Shown piece after piece: positions 13,496 to 22,527 of a stretch of DNA of 64,000 bases (its first letter is position 1; the number at the start of each line of letters is the position of its first letter). The notes under the pieces were generated by a model. That model saw only the letters and a list, made by a program, of their open reading frames with translations. It was not told where the DNA came from and did not search any database. The DNA is from Rhizobium sp. AQ_MP (lineage in GTDB: Bacteria > Pseudomonadota > Alphaproteobacteria > Rhizobiales > Rhizobiaceae), in NCBI RefSeq assembly GCF_014237835.1, contig NZ_JACJVI010000002.1:124001-188000 (forward strand). The letters are read 5' to 3'. Made by a program: the position numbers and the translations under genes.

Positions 13496-14665
13496 TCAGT
13501 CGTTGGCGGTCTGGGTTACCTCCGGCAGAATGACTGCCGCCGTCTCCGAGGTGGGTTTGGTCTGAAGTGCGCTGCTCTGGCCGGCTGGGGCCATGCGTTG
13601 CGTGGTGCCCGGCTGGTAAGTGGTGAAGTCGGGCACTTCGGTCGGGCCCTTCTTCGTGAGAGAGTCGACATAGTCCTGCAGCATGGAGACACCGTAGAGC
13701 GGCTTCTGGACGCCGGCATGGCAGGTGCCGCAGCCGACCTTGAAGACGTCGCCTTCCGGACCCTTGCGAGACGCGGGGAAGACAGGCGTCAAGCCCACCA
13801 TGTAATTGGCGTTGATGTCGCGCGTCATCCGGATGCCGTGCCAGGCGGTTACACGCTGCGGCGGGCTTTCATCCCAGGCGTTGAATGCTCTGGAGTTATG
13901 GCAAGTGGTGCAGTTCACGCCGAGTGACTCGGACATGTGCATCATCAGGGACCAGGTGGCTTCGGTTTCCTTGGTGCCGTTGAGGTTCGCCCCCGTCGGC
14001 AGGGCCGTCGTCGAATGGACGCGGATCTGCTTGGCGTCGAGCAGGTAGTCCTTCAGCACATTCTGCGGCAGGGAGGAGTTGCCGCCGAATTTGGCGACCA
14101 CGTTTTGGCCTGCCCGGTTCTGGGTCATGCCACCGGCCGGCTTCGGCTCGAGATCCTCGTACCAATAGTTGACGGGGATCGCCTGGCCGCGGTGACAGGT
14201 ATAGCAGGTCGCACCGACCTGGCCCACATGGGCGCTCCAGTCGACATTGATCGCCTGCGTCATCTGAATCATGCGGCGCGCAACGACCTTCTGATAGACC
14301 TCGTCGGAAGCGAGGTTCTCCGGGTTGTGGCAATAGTTGCAACCTGCTTCCGGCGCGATCCATTCCGTGATCGAGGCCATGAACTGGTTGAACTGGTCGT
14401 CCGAGAGGTCGCCCAGGACCTGGACGTTCTCGTAGAGGTCGCGGGCCTTGTCGCCTGCGGGGTCAGCCTGCCAGGGCGCCGGCGGCACGACGTTCGCCGC
14501 CTTCAGAGCCTCCTGGTTTTCGACGTCCCGATGGATATACATGCCGGTGCCGCGAAAGCCGATCTGTGTCGTCTCGACGGGCGGGGCGTCCCAACCGGCG
14601 CCGACGAAGCTTGCGATCGTCAGCAGGGAGCCGGCGGATACGGCGAAGGGAATCCAGAGTTTCAT
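13496..14665 (-). CDS. pufC: Photosynthetic reaction centre tetraheme cytochrome c subunit
   Basis: Periplasmic cytochrome (389 residues) that re-reduces the special pair. Four CXXCH heme sites are present: CNYCH at 109-113, CYTCH at 154-158, CTTCH at 252-256 and CGTCH at 312-316, the expected tetraheme set. The N terminus (KLWIPFAVSAGSLLTIASF) is a membrane segment. The lipoprotein cysteine seen just before the PP...TTQxGFRG start of Blastochloris PufC is absent here, where the residue is Trp25, so the protein is probably held by an uncleaved helix. The ATG at 14665 has GGAGAAGGACG upstream. It is the last puf gene, and no pufX is present. Confidence 0.96.
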   Translation of the reverse strand: MKLWIPFAVSAGSLLTIASFVGAGWDAPPVETTQIGFRGTGMYIHRDVENQEALKAANVVPPAPWQADPAGDKARDLYENVQVLGDLSDDQFNQFMASITEWIAPEAGCNYCHNPENLASDEVYQKVVARRMIQMTQAINVDWSAHVGQVGATCYTCHRGQAIPVNYWYEDLEPKPAGGMTQNRAGQNVVAKFGGNSSLPQNVLKDYLLDAKQIRVHSTTALPTGANLNGTKETEATWSLMMHMSESLGVNCTTCHNSRAFNAWDESPPQRVTAWHGIRMTRDINANYMVGLTPVFPASRKGPEGDVFKVGCGTCHAGVQKPLYGVSMLQDYVDSLTKKGPTEVPDFTTYQPGTTQRMAPAGQSSALQTKPTSETAAVILPEVTQTAND

Positions 14666-14676
14666 CGTCCTTCTCC

Positions 14677-15642
14677 TTAAAGCGCCGGGTCGACGACGCC
14701 GGGATAGCCCGGCAGCGGGGAGACGATCCCGTGGTTGATGCCCCAGAGGTACCAGTTGTCGACGACGGTGCCCGTGAGCAGGATGCCGATGCCGCCGGTA
14801 ATGGGCGTGAGGATTGCGAACCACCAGGCCCAGCGGTGGACCGATTCCATCGTGGCGTTGAAGCCCATGGTCCAGCGCCAGAAGAGAGCCGCGCGTTCAG
14901 AGGCCGTGCCACGATCGGTGATCTGTTCCAGCTCGCGCTCGCCGCCATACTTGCCGACGGCGAGAATGGTCGCACCATGCATGGCAAACAACAGGACCGA
15001 GCCGTAGAGAAAGACGATCGAGAGGCAGTGGAAGGGATTGTAGTAGAGATTGCCGTAGCGGATCGAGAAGGCGGCGGTCCAGTCGAGATGCGGGAAGATG
15101 CCGAAGGGCACCGCTTCCGCGAAATTGCCCATCAGAAGCGGACGAATGAAGCCCAGTACCAGGAAGAGCCAGATTGCGGCGGCAAAGGCCCAGGCAACGT
15201 GGGTGCCCATTTCAAGCTGACGTGCCCGGCGATAGACGCGGACCCACCAGAGCAGAATGGATGTCGTCAGGAAAAAGCCGGCGATCAGCCACCAGCCACC
15301 TTCGGCGAGCGGTGGCAGCACTTTCAGACCATATTGTGCAGGTGGCGGTTCCAGACCCAGCCAGAAGAGCTGGCGGACGAACTGGATCGGATCCCAGCCG
15401 ACCGAGGCCAGCATGTTGAGGCCGATGATCTCGAATGCGATGAAGCCGAAAACCAGCGACAGGGTACCGAGCCAGCCGAGATAGATCGGGCCGATCTGGG
15501 CGTTGCCTATGATGCCGAACAGCCGGACAAAAAACGGCTTGCCGGTGCGCGGGCTGTCGCCTGCGGGAAGGGGCATGCCCTCTTCCGGTGGGCCGCTGAC
15601 CTGGATCGGCGTGATGATGTTTTGATACTGCGCTAAGAACAT
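14677..15642 (-). CDS. pufM: Photosynthetic reaction centre subunit M
   Basis: 321-residue M subunit with five membrane helices. Conserved histidines are in place: H185 in FPHLDW (accessory pigment), H205 in YYNPFHCLS (special pair ligand) and H222 in FAMHGATIL (iron ligand). The partners are PufL, encoded 13 bases upstream, and PuhA. The C terminus ends shortly after the [10 protein letters not shown] tail and is not extended. pufC follows after 11 bases. Standard length, nothing odd. Confidence 0.97.
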   Translation of the reverse strand: MFLAQYQNIITPIQVSGPPEEGMPLPAGDSPRTGKPFFVRLFGIIGNAQIGPIYLGWLGTLSLVFGFIAFEIIGLNMLASVGWDPIQFVRQLFWLGLEPPPAQYGLKVLPPLAEGGWWLIAGFFLTTSILLWWVRVYRRARQLEMGTHVAWAFAAAIWLFLVLGFIRPLLMGNFAEAVPFGIFPHLDWTAAFSIRYGNLYYNPFHCLSIVFLYGSVLLFAMHGATILAVGKYGGERELEQITDRGTASERAALFWRWTMGFNATMESVHRWAWWFAILTPITGGIGILLTGTVVDNWYLWGINHGIVSPLPGYPGVVDPAL

Positions 15643-15655
15643 GGTCCGATCCCCC

Positions 15656-16501
15656 TCAATTCCAGATCGGCAGCGTGAGCCACCAGTTCCACCATTGCGG
15701 CCAGCCCTGATTCCAGAACGGTCCGCTGATGACGATGCAGACGGCGCTCCAGAAGCCCGCGTTCAGCGCCAGGATGAGGCCGAGGCGGTGGATGCCCAGC
15801 GTGCCGATCGAGTAGCCGATGATGTCGCGGAAGAATGTGTCTTCGTATTCCGGCGTCTTCACCTCGGCCTGTTTGCCGGCTTCAGTGATCGACGCGCCCG
15901 GATTGGCGGCGGACAGGATCAGGCCGCCATGCAGGGACAGCGCCAGCGTCGTGGTGAAGAAGAAGGTCACCGCGATCATATGCGCCGGATTGTAATGGAA
16001 GTGCAGGTATTGGTAGCCGACGTTCGAGACCCAGTCGAGGTGGCTGAAGATGCCGTAGGGGAACCCATGGCCCCAGGCGCCGAGCAGCAACGGACGGAAG
16101 ACGACGAGCGTCGCATAGGCGAAGATGGCGAAGGAAAAGGCAACTGGCACGTGATAGCCCATGCCGAGCTTTCGGCAGATTTCCACCTCGCGCAGCGCCC
16201 AGGAAATGAAGGCGCCGAGTGCGCAGACGGTGACGATCTGCCAGAGCCCGCCTTCCTTCAGCGGCGCGAGCGCCAGGCCGTAGGACAGATCGGGTGGCGC
16301 GATCGAAATGCGCCAGATGTTCCAGGTCGGACCGATCGCCGCGCCGTAGATCAGCAGGGCCGTTCCGAGAATTGCGAAGAATGCTGTCGTGACGCCGAAG
16401 AAGCCCACATAGAAGGGCCCCACCCAGAAATCAAAGAGATCGCCTCCGAGCAGCGTCCCGCCTCGTACGCGATATTTGCGTTCAAAACTCAGCAGCGCCA
16501 T
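15656..16501 (-). CDS. pufL: Photosynthetic reaction centre subunit L
   Basis: 281-residue L subunit with five membrane helices. H154 (FSHLDW) is the accessory bacteriochlorophyll ligand region, H174 (YNPAHM) the special-pair ligand, and H191 (LSLHGG) an iron ligand. All match the L-subunit pattern one residue off Rhodobacter numbering. A strong ribosome site (GGAGGAAACGAAC) precedes the ATG. It is separated from pufA by a 103-base spacer that holds a hairpin. Confidence 0.97.
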   Translation of the reverse strand: MALLSFERKYRVRGGTLLGGDLFDFWVGPFYVGFFGVTTAFFAILGTALLIYGAAIGPTWNIWRISIAPPDLSYGLALAPLKEGGLWQIVTVCALGAFISWALREVEICRKLGMGYHVPVAFSFAIFAYATLVVFRPLLLGAWGHGFPYGIFSHLDWVSNVGYQYLHFHYNPAHMIAVTFFFTTTLALSLHGGLILSAANPGASITEAGKQAEVKTPEYEDTFFRDIIGYSIGTLGIHRLGLILALNAGFWSAVCIVISGPFWNQGWPQWWNWWLTLPIWN

Positions 16502-16560
16502 GTTCGTTTCCTCCAGAGGTAATCAGCCAGGTGGCGATGTCGGGTCGTGCAGGATTGGCG

Positions 16561-16589
16561 GCGGGCGAAACCTTGTGGGCTGCGCCCGC
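16561..16589 (-). promoter_or_regulatory. Intercistronic hairpin between pufA and pufL
   Basis: GCGGGCG at 16561-16567 pairs perfectly with CGCCCGC at 16583-16589 around a 15-base loop. Known puf mRNAs have hairpins at this place that protect the light-harvesting segment from 3'-to-5' decay and raise its level over the reaction-centre segment. The same function here is inferred from position. The stem is short, so real folding may recruit flanking bases. Confidence 0.5.
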
Positions 16590-16604
16590 TGCCGTCTTGG
16601 GTTT

Positions 16605-16802
16605 TCAGCCGATCAGCCTGAGATCCACGCCTTCAGAGATGGAATGCTCGATGGAACTGGTGGTGAGGGGCTTGCCCTCCAGCCAGTTGAAGCGTTCCGT
16701 GCTCAGCAGGATGAAGTGGATCAGGATGGCGAGGGTGAAAAGGAACACAGACAGTGCGACCAGCGCCTTGCGCGGATCGAACATAAGCCAGATTCTCCAC
16801 AT
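16605..16802 (-). CDS. pufA: Light-harvesting LH1 alpha polypeptide
   Basis: 65-residue LH1 alpha chain. It starts MWRIW...FDPR as the family does, has one membrane helix at about residues 14-33 with the bacteriochlorophyll-ligating H29 in ILIHFILL, and keeps the downstream [10 protein letters not shown] motif. A GGAGGCGTGAT ribosome site precedes the ATG. It lies 11 bases after pufB. It forms the alpha/beta ring around the reaction centre. Confidence 0.96.
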   Translation of the reverse strand: MWRIWLMFDPRKALVALSVFLFTLAILIHFILLSTERFNWLEGKPLTTSSIEHSISEGVDLRLIG

Positions 16803-16813
16803 ATCACGCCTCC

Positions 16814-17035
16814 TCAGGTCAACATCGGCAGAAGCGTGAGAGCCGTCTGGTTAATGCCCTCGAGAGAGCTGTAACCTTCCGGACCCGGGATCCAGGGACG
16901 CCACATCCAGACCAAGATATGCGCGACGATGGCAATCGCCGTGAATATCATGAAGCCTTGGATAAAGAATCCATGGACCTCGCGCGCTTCGCTTTCGGTC
17001 AGACCCGAAAGTGAAACATTTGATGTCTCAGCCAT
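16814..17035 (-). CDS. pufB: Light-harvesting LH1 beta polypeptide
   Basis: 73-residue LH1 beta chain with the conserved [12 protein letters not shown] segment (H21) and the membrane helix carrying the bacteriochlorophyll ligand H39 in [16 protein letters not shown] three codons earlier also opens the frame, but it would lie inside the AGGAGGTG ribosome site, so the ATG at 17035 is preferred. The C terminus runs about 25 residues past RPWIPG ([12 protein letters not shown]...), longer than in Rhodobacter. First of the structural puf genes. Confidence 0.95.
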   Translation of the reverse strand: MAETSNVSLSGLTESEAREVHGFFIQGFMIFTAIAIVAHILVWMWRPWIPGPEGYSSLEGINQTALTLLPMLT

Positions 17036-17150
17036 CAAATTCACCTCCTAGTCTCGAACACCGCGGCGCCCCCGCGGCGGGGTTTCGGAAGGTCTTGTTA
17101 CGGACCTGCCGGGTTCTGCCGGTGTCGAGAACACCAGCAAAGGGATCGGG

Positions 17151-17384
17151 TCACGCGTGGAATGCGTAACCGGCAGCTGCATAGGCCGCGGACCGGGCCT
17201 CGGCGAAAACGGATTGTGCCGGGTGCTGGGTCGTGTCCCCGGCATGACCTGTGAGGCGCGACGCCACGGCCGCGAACAGGCAGAGCGGATAGAGGAGCAG
17301 ATAGAGACGCCGCATGTTCTGGCGCTCGGACTGGCGGTCGCGGGTGCGACTTGAGGTCTGATCGGATCGGGCTGCAGTGATCAT
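17151..17384 (-). CDS. pufQ: Small membrane protein between bchZ and pufB, PufQ-like by position
   Basis: 77 residues from the ATG at 17384, which has an ideal GGAGGTGAAGCC ribosome site. A longer version from the ATG at 17432 would overlap the bchZ stop by 4 bases. A basic N terminus (RTRDRQSERQNMRR) leads into one hydrophobic segment (LYLLLYPLCLFAAVA, roughly residues 26-40) and an Ala-rich tail ending GYAFHA. PufQ, a roughly 75-residue factor for bacteriochlorophyll synthesis in Rhodobacter, occupies this exact locus. Sequence resemblance to the Rhodobacter protein is weak by eye, so the symbol rests mainly on position, size and topology. Confidence 0.6.
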   Translation of the reverse strand: MITAARSDQTSSRTRDRQSERQNMRRLYLLLYPLCLFAAVASRLTGHAGDTTQHPAQSVFAEARSAAYAAAGYAFHA

Positions 17385-17428
17385 GGCTTCACCTCCAATG
17401 GTCCCTTCAAGGGGTCTCGTTCCGGCAC

Positions 17429-18880
17429 TCATGCATAGGCTCCCTCAAGGCGGGCGGCCGTCTCGACATGATGGCGGGTCACTTCGTGGTCATCGGTCCG
17501 GCGTGCCTCGCGTTCCGCCGCTTCCCTGAGCCGCTTGGCGGCGGAGATGCGGACGAGCACGGGCTCGTTGCCGATGAAGGTTTCGAGCGATGCCTGGGCA
17601 TCGGATTGCCAGGCCATCTCGCTGCGCGGACGGGCTGTCGTCGCCTCGATCGCGTCGAGCTCGCCTGCGCGGGGCAGGATGTCGAACAGCATGTCGAAGA
17701 GTGCGTTGCATACCTCCTGGATCAGCCAGGCCGCACCCGAATATCCCATGACCGGCGTGCCGGGATGGCGGCGGACGATGGCGCCGGGATAAGAAAGCTG
17801 CACGAACTTGCCGCGGGCGCCGCGCTCGGCCATGTACATACGCTCGTTGAACGAGCCGAACATGATCATCGGCGGCTTCTTGGCGGTGAGGTCCGCAACC
17901 TCGATATTGTCGGTCTTCGAGCCAGCCTTGCGCGGGATGGCGAAGTTGCAGGGCAGGCCCATTTCTTCCTCGAGGAAGTTGCGGATGCCGCGCACATAGG
18001 TCTCGTTGGCGACGATCGCGAAGCTTGCGGTCGCAAAGAAATCCTGGGTGACCGAGCGCCAGAGATCCCAAAGCGGCTTCAGCGTCGTGTGCTTCTCCCT
18101 GAGTATGAAGGGCTCCGGATCGAGACCCAGCACGCCCCCCAGTTCACGCAGGAAGGCGGTCGTCGAATGCATGCCGATCGGTGCCTGCAGATAAGGGCGG
18201 TCGAGCGTTTCACACAGAAGCCGGCCGAATTCGCGATAGAGGCAGATATTGGCGTCGGCATCGGCGAGTTTGCGCACGTCTTCCAGATGGCTGCCCAGCG
18301 GGAAGACCATGTTGATCTCTGCGCCGAGACCTTCGACGAGCCGGCGGATCTCGGCGAGATCGGAAGGCAAGTTGTAGGTGCCGTAGATCGGACCGATGAT
18401 GTTGACGCGGGGTTTTGCGCCTTCCGGACGGCGGCGCGGTGCCGGCACCTTGCCGCCCTTCGGACCGAATTCGGTCCAGAGCCATTTCAGCGCGCGATCA
18501 GCGCTCTGCCACTGGTCTTCGTCTATGGTGCGCGGCAGGAAGCGAACGATGTTGGAGCCTTCCGGTGTCACGCCACCGCCGATCATCTCAGCGATCGAGC
18601 CGGTGACAACGACGGCCGGCAGGTCCGGGTCGAGTGCGAGGCGGGCCCGCTTCATCGCGCCTTCGGTGCCGTGCTGGCCCAGTTCGTCTTCCGAGAGGCC
18701 AGAGACGACGATCGGTAGTTCATGCGGGGGAAGCGCATCCGTGTAATGCAGGACCGAGGTGACGGGCAGGTTTTCGCAGCCCACCGGGCCGTCGATGATC
18801 ACCTGCAGCCCCTTGATCGCGGTAAAGGCATAGACGCTGCCCCAGTAACCGCCGGCTCTGTCGTGGTCGAGGATCAGCAT
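17429..18880 (-). CDS. bchZ: Chlorophyllide a reductase subunit Z
   Basis: 483-residue subunit of the nitrogenase-like chlorophyllide a oxidoreductase (BchXYZ), which reduces ring B to give the bacteriochlorin. The NifK-like N terminus has the [15 protein letters not shown] and [12 protein letters not shown] segments with a candidate cluster cysteine near residue 35. The later [17 protein letters not shown] and MGYSGAAWL blocks are family-typical. A GGAGAGTGTCGG ribosome site precedes the ATG. The gene overlaps bchY by 7 bases and its stop is close to pufQ. Confidence 0.95.
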   Translation of the reverse strand: MLILDHDRAGGYWGSVYAFTAIKGLQVIIDGPVGCENLPVTSVLHYTDALPPHELPIVVSGLSEDELGQHGTEGAMKRARLALDPDLPAVVVTGSIAEMIGGGVTPEGSNIVRFLPRTIDEDQWQSADRALKWLWTEFGPKGGKVPAPRRRPEGAKPRVNIIGPIYGTYNLPSDLAEIRRLVEGLGAEINMVFPLGSHLEDVRKLADADANICLYREFGRLLCETLDRPYLQAPIGMHSTTAFLRELGGVLGLDPEPFILREKHTTLKPLWDLWRSVTQDFFATASFAIVANETYVRGIRNFLEEEMGLPCNFAIPRKAGSKTDNIEVADLTAKKPPMIMFGSFNERMYMAERGARGKFVQLSYPGAIVRRHPGTPVMGYSGAAWLIQEVCNALFDMLFDILPRAGELDAIEATTARPRSEMAWQSDAQASLETFIGNEPVLVRISAAKRLREAAEREARRTDDHEVTRHHVETAARLEGAYA

Positions 18881-20457
18881 CCGACACTCTCCCCATTGTC
18901 GACGGCGTTGCGGGACTGCTTGACCTTGGCGGCAAACTTCTTGCGATAGGCGCTGCGGTCTTCGGGCACATTCTCCCAGATGCCGGCGCCGTCGCCAGAG
19001 CCGACACCTTCGAAGAAGGCGTTCATGGCGAGGAAGCGGTCCTTGTTGCCGATCGCGGCGTTGATCACGGCTGGCAGCGATGCGACGCCGGCCGGACCCA
19101 TCAGGGGACGGGCAGAAATCAGATTGGTGAAGTAGAGGGCGGGGGTGGCGCTCTCCTTCGCCTTCTGCACCACGGGTGTCGTGCCGATGGCGAGATCCGG
19201 CTTGAACTCCTGGAAGGCGGCGAGGTCCTGTTCCAGCGAGGCGCGGAAGCGCAGTTCCACGCCATGGGCTGCCAGCCAGTCGGCATCCTCGCTGTTGTAA
19301 GGCGTTTTCGGACAGGCCGTGCCGACATAACGCAGGTCTGCGCCGAGCTCGACCAGAAGACGGGCAACGAGGAGTTCTGAACCCTCATAGCCCGAGAGCG
19401 TGATGCGGCCATTGATGCGATGTTCGGCAAGGGCAGCCTTGATCGCAGCGCGCATGGCGTTGCGGCTGATATTGGTTTTCTCCGGGGCGACGCCACAGCT
19501 GTCGCCAATCGCCTTCAGCCAGGAATCGGTTCCGTCGACTCCAACCGGTGCCGAGCCGATGATGGGCCGACCGGCGGCCTGGAATTCCCGGATGCTTGCC
19601 GTGTAGAAGGGATGGATCGCGGCGACTGCGGCACAGTCAAGTGCGGCATAAAGCTCGCGCCATTCGCGGACAGGCACCGTCGGGCCGGCAGCAAGCCCCA
19701 TGGGCTCCAGCATGCCGCCGATGACAACCGGGTCGACCGGGAACATTTCGCCGAGCAGGGTGACCGTCGGCCTGTCCTTCAACCCGCCACGGGGGCGCTG
19801 GACCGGGCCTTCGCCGATTTCCTGGCGGGCATAGGCGAGCATGGCGCCCGAAAGCACATCCTTGGCTTCCGCGTGGGTCGGGACCCCGAAGCCGGGAACA
19901 TCGATGCCAACGATCCGCACCCCGTCGATCTCGCGCGGCAGCATCTTGAGAGGCACGCCCGAGGCGGTGGGCACACAGAGGTTGGTGACCACGACGGCAT
20001 CGAACTTTGCCGGATCCGCCATCTGGTGCACGGCCTCGACGATGTCCTCGTAGAGCTTGCCGGTGACCAGCGTTTCCGAGCTGAAGGGCACATAGCCGAC
20101 GGAGCGCTTGGCGCCATAGAAATGCGAGGTGAAGGTCAGACCGTAGACGCAGCAGGCGGAGCCGGAGAGGATCGTGCCGACGCGGCGCATGCGAAGCCCA
20201 ACGCGCAAGGAGCCGAAGGCGGGGCACATGGATTGCGGCTGATCATGCGGGCCCTTGGGATAGTCCGCCTCGAAGCGGTCCATCAATTCGCCCTGGCCTG
20301 CCGCGCGGGCCGCAGCCTTGGAAAGCTCGACGCCGCCATGGCAGCCGATGCCGTTTGTGTCAGGGGCCGCTGCGTCGCCAAGGACGGCGGCATCGTTGCC
20401 GACGGGAGCGGTCCCGCCGGCATCGTCCAGCTCATAATCCTTGCGCAGGTCATCCAT
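18874..20457 (-). CDS. bchY: Chlorophyllide a reductase subunit Y
   Basis: 527 residues from the ATG at 20457. A GTG three codons earlier (20466) would also open the frame but lacks a ribosome site. BchY is the NifD-like partner of BchZ. Visible cysteines fit a subunit-bridging cluster: GIGCHGG near residue 40, PQSMCPAFG near 78, and a CC pair in GSACCVYG near 101. The [16 protein letters not shown] segment is also typical. It follows bchX by 15 bases and runs into bchZ with a 7-base overlap. Confidence 0.94.
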   Translation of the reverse strand: MDDLRKDYELDDAGGTAPVGNDAAVLGDAAAPDTNGIGCHGGVELSKAAARAAGQGELMDRFEADYPKGPHDQPQSMCPAFGSLRVGLRMRRVGTILSGSACCVYGLTFTSHFYGAKRSVGYVPFSSETLVTGKLYEDIVEAVHQMADPAKFDAVVVTNLCVPTASGVPLKMLPREIDGVRIVGIDVPGFGVPTHAEAKDVLSGAMLAYARQEIGEGPVQRPRGGLKDRPTVTLLGEMFPVDPVVIGGMLEPMGLAAGPTVPVREWRELYAALDCAAVAAIHPFYTASIREFQAAGRPIIGSAPVGVDGTDSWLKAIGDSCGVAPEKTNISRNAMRAAIKAALAEHRINGRITLSGYEGSELLVARLLVELGADLRYVGTACPKTPYNSEDADWLAAHGVELRFRASLEQDLAAFQEFKPDLAIGTTPVVQKAKESATPALYFTNLISARPLMGPAGVASLPAVINAAIGNKDRFLAMNAFFEGVGSGDGAGIWENVPEDRSAYRKKFAAKVKQSRNAVDNGESVGC

Positions 20458-20472
20458 TGTATTCACCCGATT

Positions 20473-21480
20473 TCACACGTTGTCGTAGACGACTTCCAGC
20501 GACGGCCGCTTCAGTGCGCCGGTGGCGCACATGTCTTCCGGCAGGGCTGGCTGGAGTTTGTAGTCGGCGCCAGTTTCGCTGGCGTCGAAGAGGCCGAGCA
20601 GGCCGTCCTGGTCGAGCGGTCGGGGGAGAACCGGTGGGGCTTCTGCAAGATTGATGGAGAGCGCTTCAAAGAGCGGACCCCACTGGCTGTCATGGGTGCC
20701 GATGATCTGGTAGTTGGCACTCTTGCGGCGGATGTCTTCATGCTGCGGGATCGAGGCCAGAACCGGGATGCCAACGGCCTCGGCAAAGGCCTGGGCTTCG
20801 CCCGTGCCGTCGTCCTTGTTGATGACCAGACCGGCGACGCCGACGTTGCCGCCGAGATTGCGGAAGTATTTCACCGCCGAGCAGACGTTGTTGGCGACAT
20901 AAAGCGACTGCAGGTCATTGGAACCGACAACGACGACCTTCTGGCACATGTCGCGGGCGATCGGCAGGCCGAAGCCGCCGCAGACGACGTCGCCGAGGAA
21001 GTCGAGCAGGACATAATCGAAATCCCATTCGTGGAAGCCGAGCTTCTCAAGCGTTTCGAAGCCATGGATGATGCCGCGCCCGCCGCAACCGCGTCCGACT
21101 TCCGGTCCGCCGAGCTCCATGGCGAAGACACCGTCACGCTTGAAGCAGACGTCGGAGATCGAGACCTCCTGGCCTGCTTCCTTGCGGCGCGAGGCCGTCT
21201 GGATGATGGTCGGGCAGGCGCGGCCGCCGAAGAGCAAGGAGGTCGTGTCGCTCTTCGGATCGCAGCCGATCAGGAGAACCTTCTTGCCGAGTTGGGCCAG
21301 CATGTAAGAGAGATTGGCGAGCGTGAAGCTCTTGCCGATGCCGCCCTTGCCGTAGATCGCGATGATCTGCGTTTCCTTGGTGACCTTGCCGGTGGCCGGC
21401 GCATCGGGTTCAATTGCGGCTTCGTCACGGAGGTTTTCCTGCAGGCGCTCCAGTCCGTCTTGTGCGAGGTCGAGGCTCAT
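20473..21480 (-). CDS. bchX: Chlorophyllide a reductase iron-sulfur ATP-binding subunit X
   Basis: 335-residue NifH-like electron donor to BchYZ. The P-loop GKGGIGKS lies at about residues 44-51, with a long N-terminal extension. The bridging cysteines are in GRGCGGRG and GDVVCGGF, as in BchL, and GCDPKSDTTSLLFGG distinguishes it from BchL (KHDST). The start overlaps the bchC stop (ATGA). It is the first of the three reductase genes. Confidence 0.96.
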   Translation of the reverse strand: MSLDLAQDGLERLQENLRDEAAIEPDAPATGKVTKETQIIAIYGKGGIGKSFTLANLSYMLAQLGKKVLLIGCDPKSDTTSLLFGGRACPTIIQTASRRKEAGQEVSISDVCFKRDGVFAMELGGPEVGRGCGGRGIIHGFETLEKLGFHEWDFDYVLLDFLGDVVCGGFGLPIARDMCQKVVVVGSNDLQSLYVANNVCSAVKYFRNLGGNVGVAGLVINKDDGTGEAQAFAEAVGIPVLASIPQHEDIRRKSANYQIIGTHDSQWGPLFEALSINLAEAPPVLPRPLDQDGLLGLFDASETGADYKLQPALPEDMCATGALKRPSLEVVYDNV

Positions 21481-22415
21481 GCGGCATTCCTCCAGTCAAT
21501 GATCATTTTCAGGCAGTCTGGGTCGTTGAAGGCTGTCCGGTAGGCGGACACCGCATCCTTGGGATGCGCATGGTGCGTAATGAGGCCATCGAGAGAGAGG
21601 CGACCACTCTCGACGAGTGCGAGAACGGCTGCGACGTCCACCGGCGTGAATTCTGCGGCGATGGCGATGCAAGCTTCCTTCATGAAGGCTGCCGGGAAAG
21701 CGAAGTCGACCCGCTCTCCATAGAAGCCTGCGAGGATGAGATCGCCACGGCGGTTCAATCGTCCGATCGCCTTGTCGATGACGGTGGCGTCGCCGCTGGC
21801 GTCGATGATGACGTCATGGCGCAGGTCGCGCTCAGTGTCAGGGGATGTGACCACATAGCCCCTCGCGCCGGTGCGGCGGGCGTCGCGCGTTTCCCAGACA
21901 ACCGGCGGCGGATTGCCGTTGGCGAGAATGATGCGCGCGATCAGGCGTCCGAGGACACCGTGGCCGATGACGAGGGATGCCGTGCGAGACGAACGACAGA
22001 CCGCGTGATGGGCAGTTGCGGCCAGCGCCAGCAGGGCTGCGTCTTCTGCCTGTTGAAAATGGGTCTGCACGGTACGGGCGCCGGGTACGACGAGCAGGGA
22101 AGCGCTGGCGCCGAACAGTCCGGCAGCATCCGTGTAGCAGTTTGCGCCGGGGACGAAGACTTGGTCGCCGATCGAGCGACCTGACGCAGGGCCGGCTTCG
22201 ACCACTACACCCACGGTCTCGTATCCCGGGACGAGCGGATAACGCATGCCTGGGAAGGCCGGCATGGTGCCTTCGTAGAGCATCTTCTCGGTTCCGCTGG
22301 ATACGCCGCTGAAGCGCGACTCGACCACCACGTCCGATGCCTCGGGCGAATTCAGCGCCAAATGCCTGACGGCAAGCGTTCCCGGTTTTTCGAAGACGAT
22401 GGCTGCACTGCGCAT
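21477..22415 (-). CDS. bchC: Bacteriochlorophyllide 3-hydroxyethyl dehydrogenase
   Basis: 312-residue MDR-superfamily oxidoreductase that oxidises the 3-(1-hydroxyethyl) side chain to acetyl. It has the MDR N-terminal domain (SRFSGVSSGTEKMLYEG, VPGYETVGVVVEAGP) and a nucleotide-binding half (VIGHGVLGRLIARIIL near residue 153). Start choice: the frame opens at a GTG at 22436, but that places GGGGAGGG inside the coding region. The ATG at 22415 sits 7 bases after this site. It heads the bchCXYZ-puf unit and has its own promoter with tandem PpsR-type sites. Confidence 0.93.
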   Translation of the reverse strand: MRSAAIVFEKPGTLAVRHLALNSPEASDVVVESRFSGVSSGTEKMLYEGTMPAFPGMRYPLVPGYETVGVVVEAGPASGRSIGDQVFVPGANCYTDAAGLFGASASLLVVPGARTVQTHFQQAEDAALLALAATAHHAVCRSSRTASLVIGHGVLGRLIARIILANGNPPPVVWETRDARRTGARGYVVTSPDTERDLRHDVIIDASGDATVIDKAIGRLNRRGDLILAGFYGERVDFAFPAAFMKEACIAIAAEFTPVDVAAVLALVESGRLSLDGLITHHAHPKDAVSAYRTAFNDPDCLKMIIDWRNAA

Positions 22416-22456
22416 TGTCGTGCCCTCCCCGGACACGGGATGCCTTCTGCTCCCAA

Positions 22457-22500
22457 TGTCATCTTAAGATTACGCATCAGAGTGTCAATCTATATTTACA
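22457..22500 (-). promoter_or_regulatory. bchC promoter with tandem PpsR/CrtJ-type sites
   Basis: A perfect TGT-N12-ACA palindrome at 22483-22500 and a near-perfect TGT-N12-ACG at 22457-22474 are separated by exactly 8 bases. Read on the minus strand, TTGACA (complement of 22483-22488) and TAAGAT (complement of 22461-22466) form a -35/-10 pair with a 16-base spacer, so the two sites cover both promoter elements. This is the layout reported for CrtJ repression of R. capsulatus bchC. The bchC start follows 42 bases downstream. Confidence 0.82.
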
Positions 22501-22527
22501 CAAATGAGTGTCCAGAACGGGTGTGAT

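Noticed and set aside
17385..17432. Upstream ATG at 17432 as start of the PufQ-like gene.
   Set aside because: It overlaps the bchZ stop, which is attractive, but the GGAGGT site lies inside that longer version, just before the ATG at 17384. I kept the shorter form and note the alternative.
19420..21543. Open frame of about 700 codons on the plus strand opposite bchY and bchX.
   Set aside because: It is a shadow of two well-supported genes, with no start context and no recognisable domain.
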